Of a DNA stretch of 10,710 nt, positions 1 through 7,197 are shown in pieces. How positions within the stretch are numbered: position 1 is the first letter of the stretch; every line of letters starts with the position of its first letter. Both the position numbers and the translations under genes were made by a program. Origin of the DNA: Candidatus Thorarchaeota archaeon (GTDB lineage Archaea; Asgardarchaeota; Thorarchaeia; Thorarchaeales; Thorarchaeaceae); contig JAEORI010000057.1 of NCBI GenBank assembly GCA_016840965.1, forward strand, positions 1-10,710, written 5' to 3'. The notes beneath the pieces are model-generated. The model made no database searches and was not told where the DNA came from. It saw only the letters and a list, made by a program, of their open reading frames with translations.

Positions 1-1
1 A

Positions 2-895
2 GAAGGAGACGTCAAGAAGCATTTTGCTGTTGTCGCACATGCTGATGAAGTGGGATTCCTTGTTAGCAATATCGATGAGCGAGGGTTCTTACGTGTCAAG
101 TGGAACACACAGGGCCATATGCCAGACCTTCGTCTTTTACCAGGACAGTGGGTTCTGATTATGACTGAAACAGGATTGATTCCGGGTGTGTTTTGTGTCA
201 TGACAGCACACTTGGCAGGTCCTGAAGGGAAAAACAGAATTCCTACTTATGAAGAGGTCTTCTTAGATATTGGTGCCAAAAACATCGACGATGTTCAAGA
301 GTTGGGTATAAACATAGGAGACCCTGTAGTCTATGCAGCGCCTGTTGAAAAACTATTGAATCACCATGTGTCTGGCAAGTCCATGGATGATAGGGTAGGT
401 CTTGTTGTGCTACTGAGAGTCTTGGCGCAATTTGCCAAGGTACCACAAGCTAAACGACCTACCATCACCTTCGTTTCGACTGTTATGGAGGAGTTGGGGG
501 CAAGAGGAGGGGCAGTTGTAGCTAGAGACCTTGATGTTGATGCGATTATTGTTCTAGATATCGGACTCGCAGATGATCATCCAGGGACAAAGGGAGAAAC
601 AGGTATTGCTTTAGGGAAGGGACCAGTTGTTGTAATCAAGGACATGGCTATGCACTACTCACATGACTTTGTTCAGAGCATTATCAAGACAGCTGAGAGA
701 GAGGAAATACCAATTCAACGAGCAGTCTTTCAATCGTACATGACCGATGGAGTTCAATTTGCTTCTCACAATCAGATTGTATCTGTACTCGCTGTGCCGT
801 GTAGATATTCTCATTCCAGTTTTGAAACAGTGAACCTCCTAGATATTGACATGACAATACATCTACTAATGAAATTACTTGGAATTAGTTCTTAG
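2..895 (+). CDS. M42-family metallo-aminopeptidase, 5' end outside window
   Basis: Co-catalytic zinc or cobalt aminopeptidase of the M42 (FrvX/TET) family, cytosolic; relatives form large tetrahedral particles that trim peptides released by the proteasome. The reading frame is open from base 2 to the TAG, giving 297 residues; the family is usually about 345-360, so roughly 50-60 N-terminal residues lie to the left. All expected ligands are visible (numbering from base 2): His13 in AHADEVGF, Asp129/Asp130 in SMDDRVG, the catalytic and metal Glu pair 163-164 in VMEELGARGG, Asp186 in VLDIG, and His271 in CRYSHSS. The PA-like insert lies between His13 and Asp129. A GTG at base 50 could be mistaken for the start but is the Val of the conserved AHADEVG motif. 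Its 3' end overlaps the convergent NfeD-like gene by 11 bases. FrvX and cellulase-like annotations of this family are usually misnomers. Family assignment is firm; exact substrate preference is not readable. Confidence 0.93.
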   Translation, partial: EGDVKKHFAVVAHADEVGFLVSNIDERGFLRVKWNTQGHMPDLRLLPGQWVLIMTETGLIPGVFCVMTAHLAGPEGKNRIPTYEEVFLDIGAKNIDDVQELGINIGDPVVYAAPVEKLLNHHVSGKSMDDRVGLVVLLRVLAQFAKVPQAKRPTITFVSTVMEELGARGGAVVARDLDVDAIIVLDIGLADDHPGTKGETGIALGKGPVVVIKDMAMHYSHDFVQSIIKTAEREEIPIQRAVFQSYMTDGVQFASHNQIVSVLAVPCRYSHSSFETVNLLDIDMTIHLLMKLLGISS

Positions 896-1289
896 AAGAC
901 CTGTGAGTAAGCGGTTCTACACGTACTTTCATACTCTCTCGTGAAACGACAAACACTTCTGTTCCCGCGCTGATTGGACCTACATCACAGCGAGCATCCC
1001 AAATCTCAGCTCCAACCTTAATCTTCCCAGTTCTCTGGGTGACTTCCTCGATCACAATTCCCGTCATTCCCTGCAGCTCATAGAAGGGTCTAGCCTCATC
1101 CAGAAGAGAAGGATAGACAAGGTAGTATTTTGCTGCAACAAATATTGTAGCACCAATTATCAACAGAACACTAGCCGGGAGAAACCATTCAGGTTTAAAG
1201 ATGAATACAATCCACATGGCTATGGGAATCAAGACTAGCTCATCTACGGTTATTGCAATGAATTTAGCTCTGGGTGAGAAATCTACCAT
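885..1289 (-). CDS. Short NfeD-like membrane protein with C-terminal OB domain
   Basis: Predicted 134-residue membrane protein of the NfeD short form. Two hydrophobic helices (about residues 12-30 and 36-58) are followed by a soluble OB-fold domain (about 70-127). The domain pattern is G-x-x-G-x-V, then GKIKVGAEIWDAR, then a Gly-Thr-x-V-x-V strand and a final KVRVEPL, as in NfeD C-terminal domains. NfeD proteins typically partner with stomatin/SPFH proteins in membrane quality control, but no SPFH gene or ClpP-type protease domain is visible here. The reading frame extends upstream to 1364, but I chose the ATG at 1289. It has GGAAGTGA four bases upstream, close to the GGAGGTGA consensus, and the extra N-terminal stretch looks non-conserved. 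The gene is divergent from the MFS transporter and its 3' end overlaps the M42 gene by 11 bases. Confidence 0.78.
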   Translation of the reverse strand: MVDFSPRAKFIAITVDELVLIPIAMWIVFIFKPEWFLPASVLLIIGATIFVAAKYYLVYPSLLDEARPFYELQGMTGIVIEEVTQRTGKIKVGAEIWDARCDVGPISAGTEVFVVSRESMKVRVEPLTHRSSKN

Positions 1290-1386
1290 GCATTCACTTC
1301 CTATGTTTCGAGCATTCATTAGTGCGAGATGAAAAAAAGGTTTGCAACTTGGTAGCCCATACATTAAGATTGGATAGATAGTACGA

Positions 1387-2550
1387 TTGAAAAGGGGAGC
1401 AGAATGCCGCCACCATCGTGACCATTTCTTGAAGACCGAAACGATTCAAATCATGGCAGGAGCAGCCTTGTTATCTGCATTCACATATGTTCCTATACTA
1501 GCAAGAGAAACGATTGGCATTTCAGAGCTGCTTGTGACAGTCATTGTTGGTATATACGCCACAGCCTCGTTCATTTCTTCATATATATTCGGTCGGGCTG
1601 GAGATGTTTATGGTAGGAGGATTGTGATTAGACTTGGTCTGTTTTTGGCTATGGTAAGTTTTGGACTACTTCTAGTGTCTTCAAGCTTCGAAGCTTTGTT
1701 CTTTGTGAGGATGATAAATGGATTCTGTGTTGGGATGTATCCAGGTGCTTTGGCAGCTTATGCTTTTGAATCAAAGATGAAGATGGGGCGCTTTGCTACA
1801 TGGGGAGCAGCAGGTTGGGGAATTGGAACCTTGTTTGCAGGTTATGCGGCAGGATACAACATTTACTATGCGTTCCTCATGTCTACGATATTCTTGGCTA
1901 CCGCTTTTGGATCAGCACTTACACTTCCGCCGATGAAAAGAGAATTCATGAAAGTACCTTGGTTCCCAGTTGACACGTTCAGGCGTAATGCATCAATTTA
2001 CTTAGCGGTCTTCATTCGACATAGTAGTGCTTTTGCAATTTGGACACTCTGGCCTCTGTTTCTTTATGACATAGGGGGAAACACATTCTCAATTGCGATT
2101 GTGCAAGCTACTAATGCTGTGGCGCAGGTCTTCTTCATGGCGACAATGACAGACAGATTTGATAGTAAGAAACTTGTCGCAATTGGACTGATTTCCTCAG
2201 CTGTAACTTTTGCGTGGTTCCCATTTGCCCGCAACATAATTGAGATTCTCCCTTCACAACTGCTGCTTGGATTTGCATGGGCAACACTCTATGTTGGTGC
2301 GCTAAAGTTTGTGACTGAGAATAACAAAGAGCGATCAACAGCAGCAGGACTTCTTCAATCAATATTATCACTCTCTGGAGTGGTTGGTCCGGTGGTGGCG
2401 GCTGTAATTTATACTATTATTCCGGGATATGTTCCCATCATGCTCTACGCAGTAGGGATGTCGCTTCTTGCATATGCAATCTTCTGGTGGAACAATCGTA
2501 ATGGTGAACAGAAGCAAACTACAATAGAACTAGAAATTGGGAGTTCATAA
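1387..2550 (+). CDS. Major facilitator superfamily transporter
   Basis: Integral membrane secondary transporter of the MFS, about 387 residues with a pattern consistent with 12 helices in two halves. The loop between helices 2 and 3 carries the MFS motif A as GRAGDVYGRR (residues 69-78). A motif-B-like stretch follows (RMINGFCVGMYPG, about 108-120), and a degenerate motif A, TDRFDSKK, starts the second half. These features suggest proton-coupled efflux of a small molecule, with substrate unknown. The start is uncertain: the TTG at 1387 gives the longest frame, but the first 15-20 residues are polar and poorly conserved-looking, and TTG at 1429 or ATG at 1453 are alternatives without clear ribosome binding sites. 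The gene is divergent from the NfeD-like gene across about 100 bases. The GNAT acetyltransferase starts 76 bases after its TAA on the same strand, so the two may be co-expressed. Confidence 0.88.
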   Translation: MKRGAECRHHRDHFLKTETIQIMAGAALLSAFTYVPILARETIGISELLVTVIVGIYATASFISSYIFGRAGDVYGRRIVIRLGLFLAMVSFGLLLVSSSFEALFFVRMINGFCVGMYPGALAAYAFESKMKMGRFATWGAAGWGIGTLFAGYAAGYNIYYAFLMSTIFLATAFGSALTLPPMKREFMKVPWFPVDTFRRNASIYLAVFIRHSSAFAIWTLWPLFLYDIGGNTFSIAIVQATNAVAQVFFMATMTDRFDSKKLVAIGLISSAVTFAWFPFARNIIEILPSQLLLGFAWATLYVGALKFVTENNKERSTAAGLLQSILSLSGVVGPVVAAVIYTIIPGYVPIMLYAVGMSLLAYAIFWWNNRNGEQKQTTIELEIGSS

Positions 2551-2581
2551 ATGGAAGTTAAATTTGCGCAAGTGGATTTGC

Positions 2582-2590
2582 CCTTATACT
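2582..2590 (+). promoter_or_regulatory. Possible TATA box for the acetyltransferase gene
   Basis: CTTATACTA-like stretch about 40 bases upstream of the ATG at 2627. It would place a start site near 2612-2616 and leave a short leader containing AGGTGG. It is weak and unsupported by a clear BRE, and the gene may instead be transcribed with the MFS gene. Confidence 0.25.
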
Positions 2591-2626
2591 ATCAAGTTCA
2601 AGCTAAATGAGACAGGTGGTTGCCTC

Positions 2627-3466
2627 ATGTACATCAGAAAGATGATACAGCAAGATGTTGATTTTGCAGTGGGTCTTGCTGTTGGTGAAGGCTGGGGAAG
2701 CATAAAGCTAGACTTTGAAGAACTGTTAGAATTTGATTCCGCGGGGTGCTTCATTGTTGAGAGTAATGATATGCCTATTGGAATGATTTGCTCAACCCCA
2801 TACAACGGTTTTGGTTTTGTAAGTAATCTCATAGTGCTAGAAGAGTATAGAAATAGAAAGGTGGGCACTCTGTTAATGAAACATGCACTCGACTATCTAG
2901 AGAGCAAGGGTGTGAGAACTCAATTACTTGATGGCGTCTTTAAAGCAATTTCCTTGTATGAACGATTCGGTTTTAAAAAGAAGTACAAATCATTACGTCT
3001 GGAAGGGCATGTTGAACCAATGGAGTCTGATAATGTCAGACCCATGACAACTGCAGACTTGAAAATGATAGATCATTTTGATGCTGAGTTATTTGGAGCA
3101 TCACGAAAAAAATTCATTGAGTCAAGATTGAAAAATTTCCCTAGACTCTGTAAAGTTCTAGAAATTGAGGGGGATGTAGCAGGTTATATCATGGGAACTG
3201 AAAGAAACGAGTCAGTAAGGCTTGGTCCATGGGTTATGAGATATCCTTCAGAGCAAGCAGAGAATTTGTTGCAAGAGTTAGCCTCCGAAGTTGATGGGAT
3301 GACACTACAAATAGGTGTTTTAGAGAATAATACAAGTGCGCTTCAGATATTAAAGAAATGCAAGTTTGCCCAGAAAAGCTTCTCATGGAGAATGATGAGA
3401 GGAAGAGATGGGGACTGGACCTTCTCAGATCATTTGTATGCAATCTGCTCTGCTGCACGTGGATAG
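2627..3466 (+). CDS. Tandem-GNAT N-acetyltransferase
   Basis: Cytosolic acetyl-CoA-dependent N-acetyltransferase of 279 residues with two GNAT domains. The N-terminal domain (about 1-125) has the β4 to pyrophosphate-loop motif VLEEYRNRKVGT (70-81) and the usual ISLYERFGFKKKY end (108-120). The C-terminal domain (about 137-279) resembles the Acetyltransf_18 type, with GYIMGTERNESVRLGPW (186-202), a second late motif ENNTSALQILKKCKF (233-247) and a terminal RMMRG near 256-260. In such tandem proteins usually only one half binds CoA well; here the first half has the better loop. An upstream TTG at 2537 would overlap the MFS gene. I chose the ATG at 2627 because AGGTGG lies seven bases before it and because the fold begins with MYIRKM. 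The acceptor substrate is unknown. Proximity to an efflux gene allows a detoxification role, which is inference only. Confidence 0.87.
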   Translation: MYIRKMIQQDVDFAVGLAVGEGWGSIKLDFEELLEFDSAGCFIVESNDMPIGMICSTPYNGFGFVSNLIVLEEYRNRKVGTLLMKHALDYLESKGVRTQLLDGVFKAISLYERFGFKKKYKSLRLEGHVEPMESDNVRPMTTADLKMIDHFDAELFGASRKKFIESRLKNFPRLCKVLEIEGDVAGYIMGTERNESVRLGPWVMRYPSEQAENLLQELASEVDGMTLQIGVLENNTSALQILKKCKFAQKSFSWRMMRGRDGDWTFSDHLYAICSAARG

Positions 3467-3483
3467 ATTTGCTTAGAATAGAA

Positions 3484-4653
3484 TCATTGTTTTTTTCTAT
3501 GCTTGATTTCATCCAGCTTCTGACCGAAATCCGTTCGCACAACTTTGTTCGTTATAATGGGAGCTAGTATTATCATAGCAATGGCAAAGACCCCAATCAA
3601 ACTCAAATCAACTGCGAGGGTTCCATAGCTACCCTCAACAAACATCCTAATCAGGCTGCGGTAAACGTTAGACACTGGTAGATATTCATTGAATGCATCA
3701 AATGTGACTCCTACGAGCTCTAGGGGAGCAATACCACCACCCACTATCCAATAGAAGAGACCAGTTAGAGCTGCTAGAGGAACGGTAAAAACGGAGTTAC
3801 GCAGTAAAGCCCCAAATATGATGCCAATCCCTGAACAAAAGACGGATAGTAAGAGAGTAAGGACCAGATATGTCACAACATCACCTTGGGGCCAAACACC
3901 AAACATAACATAGCTTAAGACGAATATAACGGGAGGGGAAATGTAGCTGATTACTACTCCACTCAGCATCTTCCCAAGAAATATAGAATGAGGGGACTGG
4001 TTCGATAGGTTAAGTTCATCCCAGGTCTGTAGTTCGAATTCCTGCGTTAATGCCGAACCAGCACTAAAAATAGCCCCAACCATGATTCCATACACAGTAA
4101 TCGTCCATGCCATATATGCAAGTCGAGGCGGAGTAAAGGATCGAAGATTCTCGACTTCAAAGCTAACAGCAGAGTCTTGATTGAGATATCTATGATAGAA
4201 TATATCGAGTTTGCGAATCACTGGCATTCGAAGATTTTTTGTAAGATCCTCATGAACGTTGGCTACTCTAATATGAATGAATGTAGACTCGTTATGAGAT
4301 AAGGCATGTTCAAAGCCAGATGGGATTGTAATAACTAGGAGAATATCACCATTGTCAAAAAGTCGTGATGCACTCTCAGCATCCATCTCAACTGGAACAA
4401 GCCTTGGAGGGATGGGGTCATACTCTTCAAGAATCTCAATGAGTCCATTTGTATAAACATCAGGATTCTGCTCCTCAACAACAAGCGCTACTTCAAGGCC
4501 TGAGCCATAATAGACTCCCCCCATCAATAATGTGAAAGCAGTGAAGAACAGAATAGGAAGGAGAATTACGAGTAAGAGCTTTCGAGGGTTCCTCTTCCAT
4601 ACTCTCATCTCTTTGATGAAACTGACCATTAAGACTCTTAATGACAGTTTCAT
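3484..4653 (-). CDS. ABC-2 type transporter permease (second of pair)
   Basis: Membrane subunit of an ABC-2 exporter, 389 residues. After a short cytoplasmic amphipathic segment comes helix 1 (about 27-47), then a large extracytoplasmic domain (about 50-175). A membrane core of about five helices follows (near 180-200, 226-250, 258-282, 286-309 and 346-368). The cytoplasmic loop EFELQTWDELNLSNQSP (205-221) is the coupling helix typical of this family, which contacts the ATPase. The ATG at 4653 is chosen over an upstream frame extension because GGGAGGT lies nine bases before it and because the ATG overlaps the TGA of the preceding permease in an ATGA arrangement, the sign of translational coupling. 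It is the last gene of an ATPase-permease-permease operon and converges on the GNAT gene with a 17-base gap. The two permeases probably form a heterodimeric exporter; the cargo is not predictable. Confidence 0.88.
   Translation of the reverse strand: MKLSLRVLMVSFIKEMRVWKRNPRKLLLVILLPILFFTAFTLLMGGVYYGSGLEVALVVEEQNPDVYTNGLIEILEEYDPIPPRLVPVEMDAESASRLFDNGDILLVITIPSGFEHALSHNESTFIHIRVANVHEDLTKNLRMPVIRKLDIFYHRYLNQDSAVSFEVENLRSFTPPRLAYMAWTITVYGIMVGAIFSAGSALTQEFELQTWDELNLSNQSPHSIFLGKMLSGVVISYISPPVIFVLSYVMFGVWPQGDVVTYLVLTLLLSVFCSGIGIIFGALLRNSVFTVPLAALTGLFYWIVGGGIAPLELVGVTFDAFNEYLPVSNVYRSLIRMFVEGSYGTLAVDLSLIGVFAIAMIILAPIITNKVVRTDFGQKLDEIKHRKKQ
3490..3496 (+). terminator. T7 tract after the acetyltransferase gene
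   Basis: A run of seven T about 23 bases after the GNAT stop codon, inside the final codons of the convergent permease. U-rich tracts are the usual archaeal termination signal. No hairpin precedes it, so the call rests on the tract and its position. Confidence 0.4.
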
Positions 4654-5783
4654 GACCGCTCGACCTCCCTTCTCATCAGTCGAGTTACAATTATTGTTAG
4701 CACTAACCAAGTTCCCATTAGATACAAAACGCTGGGCCAGAGACCGAGTAGAGTTTCAGAGAAAAAGACACGAGCCCAGAGTCCAATTGAGTGGGTGGTC
4801 GGCACGAGCAGCAGCATAATTCTTATTGAATACGGTGTAAGCCCAATTGGAGCAAGTCCACCACCAGCGAGAAAACCAACAACCGTCAATAGAACTGATG
4901 CAAGCAGAGACTGCTCTCTATTTCTCACTTTCATTCCGATTAATTCACCAAGAGGGGCCAGAGCAAGAAGCGTAAGCAAGAGAATAACGAATAACACGAG
5001 TAGGTTCCCTGTAGGGTACACATTCAAGCTAAGAGTGATGACTGGTACTGTGATTAACATTGCCAAGAAGGATCGAGGTATAGCCGCTATAGTTCGCCCA
5101 ATGACTATAGCGATTCTTGATGCAGGGGAGTTTAGCAAATCATGAATTGCGCCAGTTTCAAACTCTGTAGCTGTTAGCATGGCTTGACTTGCTAGTGCAC
5201 ATGACATGAAGGACAAGAGTATTCCAGCAGCACCCATGTACGCAATATTAGAGGGGGTCATAGGTAGAAACAGTGTTTCATCAAGTGCTACTCTTGCACC
5301 TGACTGGTCGAACTCAGGAGGGATTGCACCTTGGTTATACAGAAGCACAGCAGCCTCAATTCGATGAACATAGTTTTTGACAACATCATCATTTGCATTA
5401 TTGATGAATAATATCACCATACCCATCTGCCCGGAGCTTATGTTTGCCCCAAAGCCTTCAGGGATCAGTATATAGCCAATCAACTGTGTAGATTGATAGA
5501 GAGCTGAAGCTGTTTCTAAGTCATATCTCTCAATTTTGAACCAAGTGTGATTGGTTGTTGAAACCATATTCTCAATTATACCAGCCATGTCGTTTGCCTG
5601 AGGGGATTCATCTTGAATAACGAGACCGCAAGCGAAGGACTCCCCACCACCAACGGAAGACCACATGATTGAATATACAAGAATAAATACAAAGGGAATA
5701 ATGAGGCTCGGCGCGAGAAACCTGGGATCTCGTTTGGCTTGTTTCAAGTCTTTCTTCACGATTGCTGCTATCTCTCGCAACAT
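4650..5783 (-). CDS. ABC-2 type transporter permease (first of pair)
   Basis: Membrane subunit of an ABC-2 exporter, 377 residues, homologous in layout to the permease that follows it. Helix 1 is at about 24-42, the extracytoplasmic domain at about 43-178, and further helices near 179-201, 227-252, 260-284, 291-312 and 347-368. The loop TEFETGAIHDLLNSP (206-220) matches the E-x-x-x-G-x-[IL]-x-x-LL-x-[ST]-P coupling-helix signature of DrrB/NodJ-like permeases. A Gly-rich GFLAGGGLAPIGL (303-315) lies in the helix 5 region. Its ATG begins one base after the TGA of the ATPase gene, with a TGAGGGAT-like ribosome binding site inside the ATPase 3' end, and its own TGA overlaps the next permease start. 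Tight packing of the three genes indicates one mRNA and a single complex. The second, different permease suggests a heterodimeric channel rather than a homodimer. Confidence 0.88.
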   Translation of the reverse strand: MLREIAAIVKKDLKQAKRDPRFLAPSLIIPFVFILVYSIMWSSVGGGESFACGLVIQDESPQANDMAGIIENMVSTTNHTWFKIERYDLETASALYQSTQLIGYILIPEGFGANISSGQMGMVILFINNANDDVVKNYVHRIEAAVLLYNQGAIPPEFDQSGARVALDETLFLPMTPSNIAYMGAAGILLSFMSCALASQAMLTATEFETGAIHDLLNSPASRIAIVIGRTIAAIPRSFLAMLITVPVITLSLNVYPTGNLLVLFVILLLTLLALAPLGELIGMKVRNREQSLLASVLLTVVGFLAGGGLAPIGLTPYSIRIMLLLVPTTHSIGLWARVFFSETLLGLWPSVLYLMGTWLVLTIIVTRLMRREVERS

Positions 5784-5784
5784 A

Positions 5785-6756
5785 TCAATCCCTCAACGTC
5801 GAGCCAGTGATTGCCAAAAATACGTCACCAAGGGAAGGCTCTCGCATGGATGCCTGTTTCACAATAAGACCACTGTCAGATAGGCGACTAATTACAAGAG
5901 GCAAATCGGTGTGTCCTTCAAGACTCCGAATCCAAGCTGTGCGTGGACCCCCATTCAATGGATCAGACACTTTTTCAACATCGAGATTTACTTTTTCAGC
6001 TAGCCATTCAGATCCCTGATCAGCTCCAAGTCCTTCAATCAAAACCTCAATCAAGTAGTTCCCAACATACTGACGCTTAAGGTCGCTCGGGGTGCCAGTC
6101 GCAACTAGTCGTCCATTGTCAATCACAATTACCCGGTCAGCTAGAGCTTCTGCTTCATCCATATAGTTTGTACAGAAAAGAACAGTGCGCCCTTCATCCT
6201 TCATCTTGCGAACTTGGTTCCAAATCAAGTTACGACTTTGAACATCAACTCCTAAAGACATCTCATCCAAGATTAGAAGCTCTGAGTCATGAAGTATCGA
6301 TCGAACTAAGGCAAGGCGACGCTTCATTCCGCCAGAGTAAGTCTTCACGAGGTCATCTTTTCGATGCGTGAGCCCAGCTAATTCGAGCATTTTGGTTGTC
6401 CGATCGACCACTTGCTCTTTTGGAACTCCATATAATTCTGCATGGTATTCAAGCGACTCGTAGGCAGTAAGATCATTATAGAGGGCAGTTTCTTGGGGCA
6501 TGAATCCAATGAGCTTTCGTATTGTATCGAGATTGTCTGATACCTCATGCCCAGATACTTTCACACTACCGGATGTCGGTTTTAAAATTCCAGTAATTAA
6601 TTTTACAGCAGTTGATTTGCCAGCCCCATTTGGACCTAAGAGACCAATAATATCGCCCTTTTCAACTGAGAAAGACAGATTATCAAGAGCCTTGTGACCA
6701 CCCTTGTAGATATGAGTGAGGTTGGACACTTCAACTATCGACGTCAGTTGAATCAC
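5785..6756 (-). CDS. ABC-2 exporter ATPase with Asn in place of H-loop His
   Basis: Cytosolic ATP-binding subunit of an ABC-2 exporter (CcmA/DrrA/NatA-type), 323 residues. Walker A is GPNGAGKST (41-49), the Q-loop MPQ is at 86-88, the signature YSGGMKRRLAL at 140-150 and Walker B LLILDE at 160-165 with catalytic Glu165. A C-terminal extension (about 230-323) is typical of the DrrA group. Two sites are unusual. The usual LDEPTxGLD reads LDEMSLGVD, and the H-loop, usually TTHYMDEAE, reads CTNYMDEAE with Asn197 at the switch-histidine position; some DrrA-type proteins are known to carry Gln there. The start is a GTG at 6756. It sits within AGGTGATT, itself a perfect ribosome-binding-site match, so the exact start is open, but the conserved VEVSNLTHIYKGG strand begins only eight residues later. 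First gene of the operon, divergent from a winged-helix gene. Confidence 0.9.
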   Translation of the reverse strand: MIQLTSIVEVSNLTHIYKGGHKALDNLSFSVEKGDIIGLLGPNGAGKSTAVKLITGILKPTSGSVKVSGHEVSDNLDTIRKLIGFMPQETALYNDLTAYESLEYHAELYGVPKEQVVDRTTKMLELAGLTHRKDDLVKTYSGGMKRRLALVRSILHDSELLILDEMSLGVDVQSRNLIWNQVRKMKDEGRTVLFCTNYMDEAEALADRVIVIDNGRLVATGTPSDLKRQYVGNYLIEVLIEGLGADQGSEWLAEKVNLDVEKVSDPLNGGPRTAWIRSLEGHTDLPLVISRLSDSGLIVKQASMREPSLGDVFLAITGSTLRD

Positions 6757-6788
6757 CTATGATATTATGATAAATATGGAACATAGGT
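6755..6788. promoter_or_regulatory. Inverted repeat between ABC operon and winged-helix gene
   Basis: Perfect 7-base arms ACCTATG (6755-6761) and CATAGGT (6782-6788) with a 20-base A+T-rich spacer containing a TATTTATC-like box on the minus strand. The left arm overlaps the proposed GTG start of the ATPase gene. A third, direct copy, ACATAGG, lies at 6838-6844 beside the ribosome binding site of the winged-helix gene. The placement fits an operator serving both divergent units; binding by the adjacent winged-helix protein is inference. Confidence 0.4.
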
Positions 6789-6851
6789 TTGGTGTCACGA
6801 ACGGGGTAACAAAGCATAGTTCTAAATGAAAAGGCGGACATAGGAGATATC

Positions 6852-7127
6852 ATGCCACTCGAATTTCTTATCCGTTCTGAGGTGCGGGAAATCCTTTCTG
6901 AACTAATGTGGGGCGATCGATTTGAAAAAGACCTTGAAGCCAAGGTCTCTTCAGAACAAGAGTTCAACGAAATTAGAACCATACTTCTCGAGTTGGATAT
7001 TGTTTATCAATTCCGGGGAGAGAACAATGCGCCATATCTCTCCTTAACCGACAAAGGTGTTGCAATAGCAAATAGATTGTATGAGATTGAGCGAGTTCTT
7101 GAAGGCGAGGACATCGATGCGGACTAG
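6852..7127 (+). CDS. Small winged-helix DNA-binding protein
   Basis: Probable 91-residue transcriptional regulator consisting of one winged-helix domain and an acidic tail. Predicted elements are helix 1 (about 7-18, RSEVREILSELM), helix 2 (about 23-31), recognition helix (about 34-46, EQEFNEIRTILLEL), a β-wing (about 47-66, ending YLSLTDKG) and a final helix (about 67-84, IANRLYEIERVL). The LTDKG turn before the last helix is very common in archaeal winged-helix proteins. There is no ligand-binding domain. The ATG is supported by AGGAGA four bases upstream. The gene is divergent from the ABC exporter operon, 95 bases away, with repeated CATAGG elements in between, the usual arrangement for a local regulator that also controls itself. 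It could alternatively be a small chromatin-associated protein; the target is not shown by sequence alone. Confidence 0.75.
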   Translation: MPLEFLIRSEVREILSELMWGDRFEKDLEAKVSSEQEFNEIRTILLELDIVYQFRGENNAPYLSLTDKGVAIANRLYEIERVLEGEDIDAD

Positions 7128-7135
7128 TTTAAGCC

Positions 7136-7154
7136 TGTCACTCCTAAAGTGACA
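7136..7154. promoter_or_regulatory. Palindrome upstream of the TrmB-like gene
   Basis: Perfect dyad TGTCACT-N5-AGTGACA, eight bases upstream of a TATA-like stretch (7163-7171) and 44 bases before the ATG at 7198. It also lies nine bases after the stop of the winged-helix gene. It could be an operator placed just upstream of the BRE/TATA position, where archaeal activators commonly bind, or a 3' hairpin of the preceding mRNA. No T-run follows it, which favours the operator reading. Confidence 0.45.
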
Positions 7155-7162
7155 ATAAACTC

Positions 7163-7171
7163 AAAATAAAA
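7163..7171 (+). promoter_or_regulatory. TATA-like box of the TrmB-like gene
   Basis: AAAATAAAA-type stretch centred about 30 bases before the ATG at 7198. Transcription would start at or just before the ATG, giving a leaderless or nearly leaderless mRNA. This agrees with the lack of a convincing ribosome binding site in front of this gene. Confidence 0.4.
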
Positions 7172-7197
7172 CGTAGCATAAACAACTTGGGTTTGAT

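Noticed and set aside
50..895. GTG at base 50 as the start of the M42 peptidase
   Set aside because: The codon is the Val of the conserved AHADEVG motif; the frame is open to base 2 and the metal-binding His lies upstream of the GTG, so the gene starts outside the window.
2551..2610. 19-codon frame right after the MFS stop, with GGGAG eight bases upstream of the ATG
   Set aside because: Very short, no recognisable pattern, and it lies in the leader of the GNAT gene; could be an upstream micro-frame but there is no independent support.
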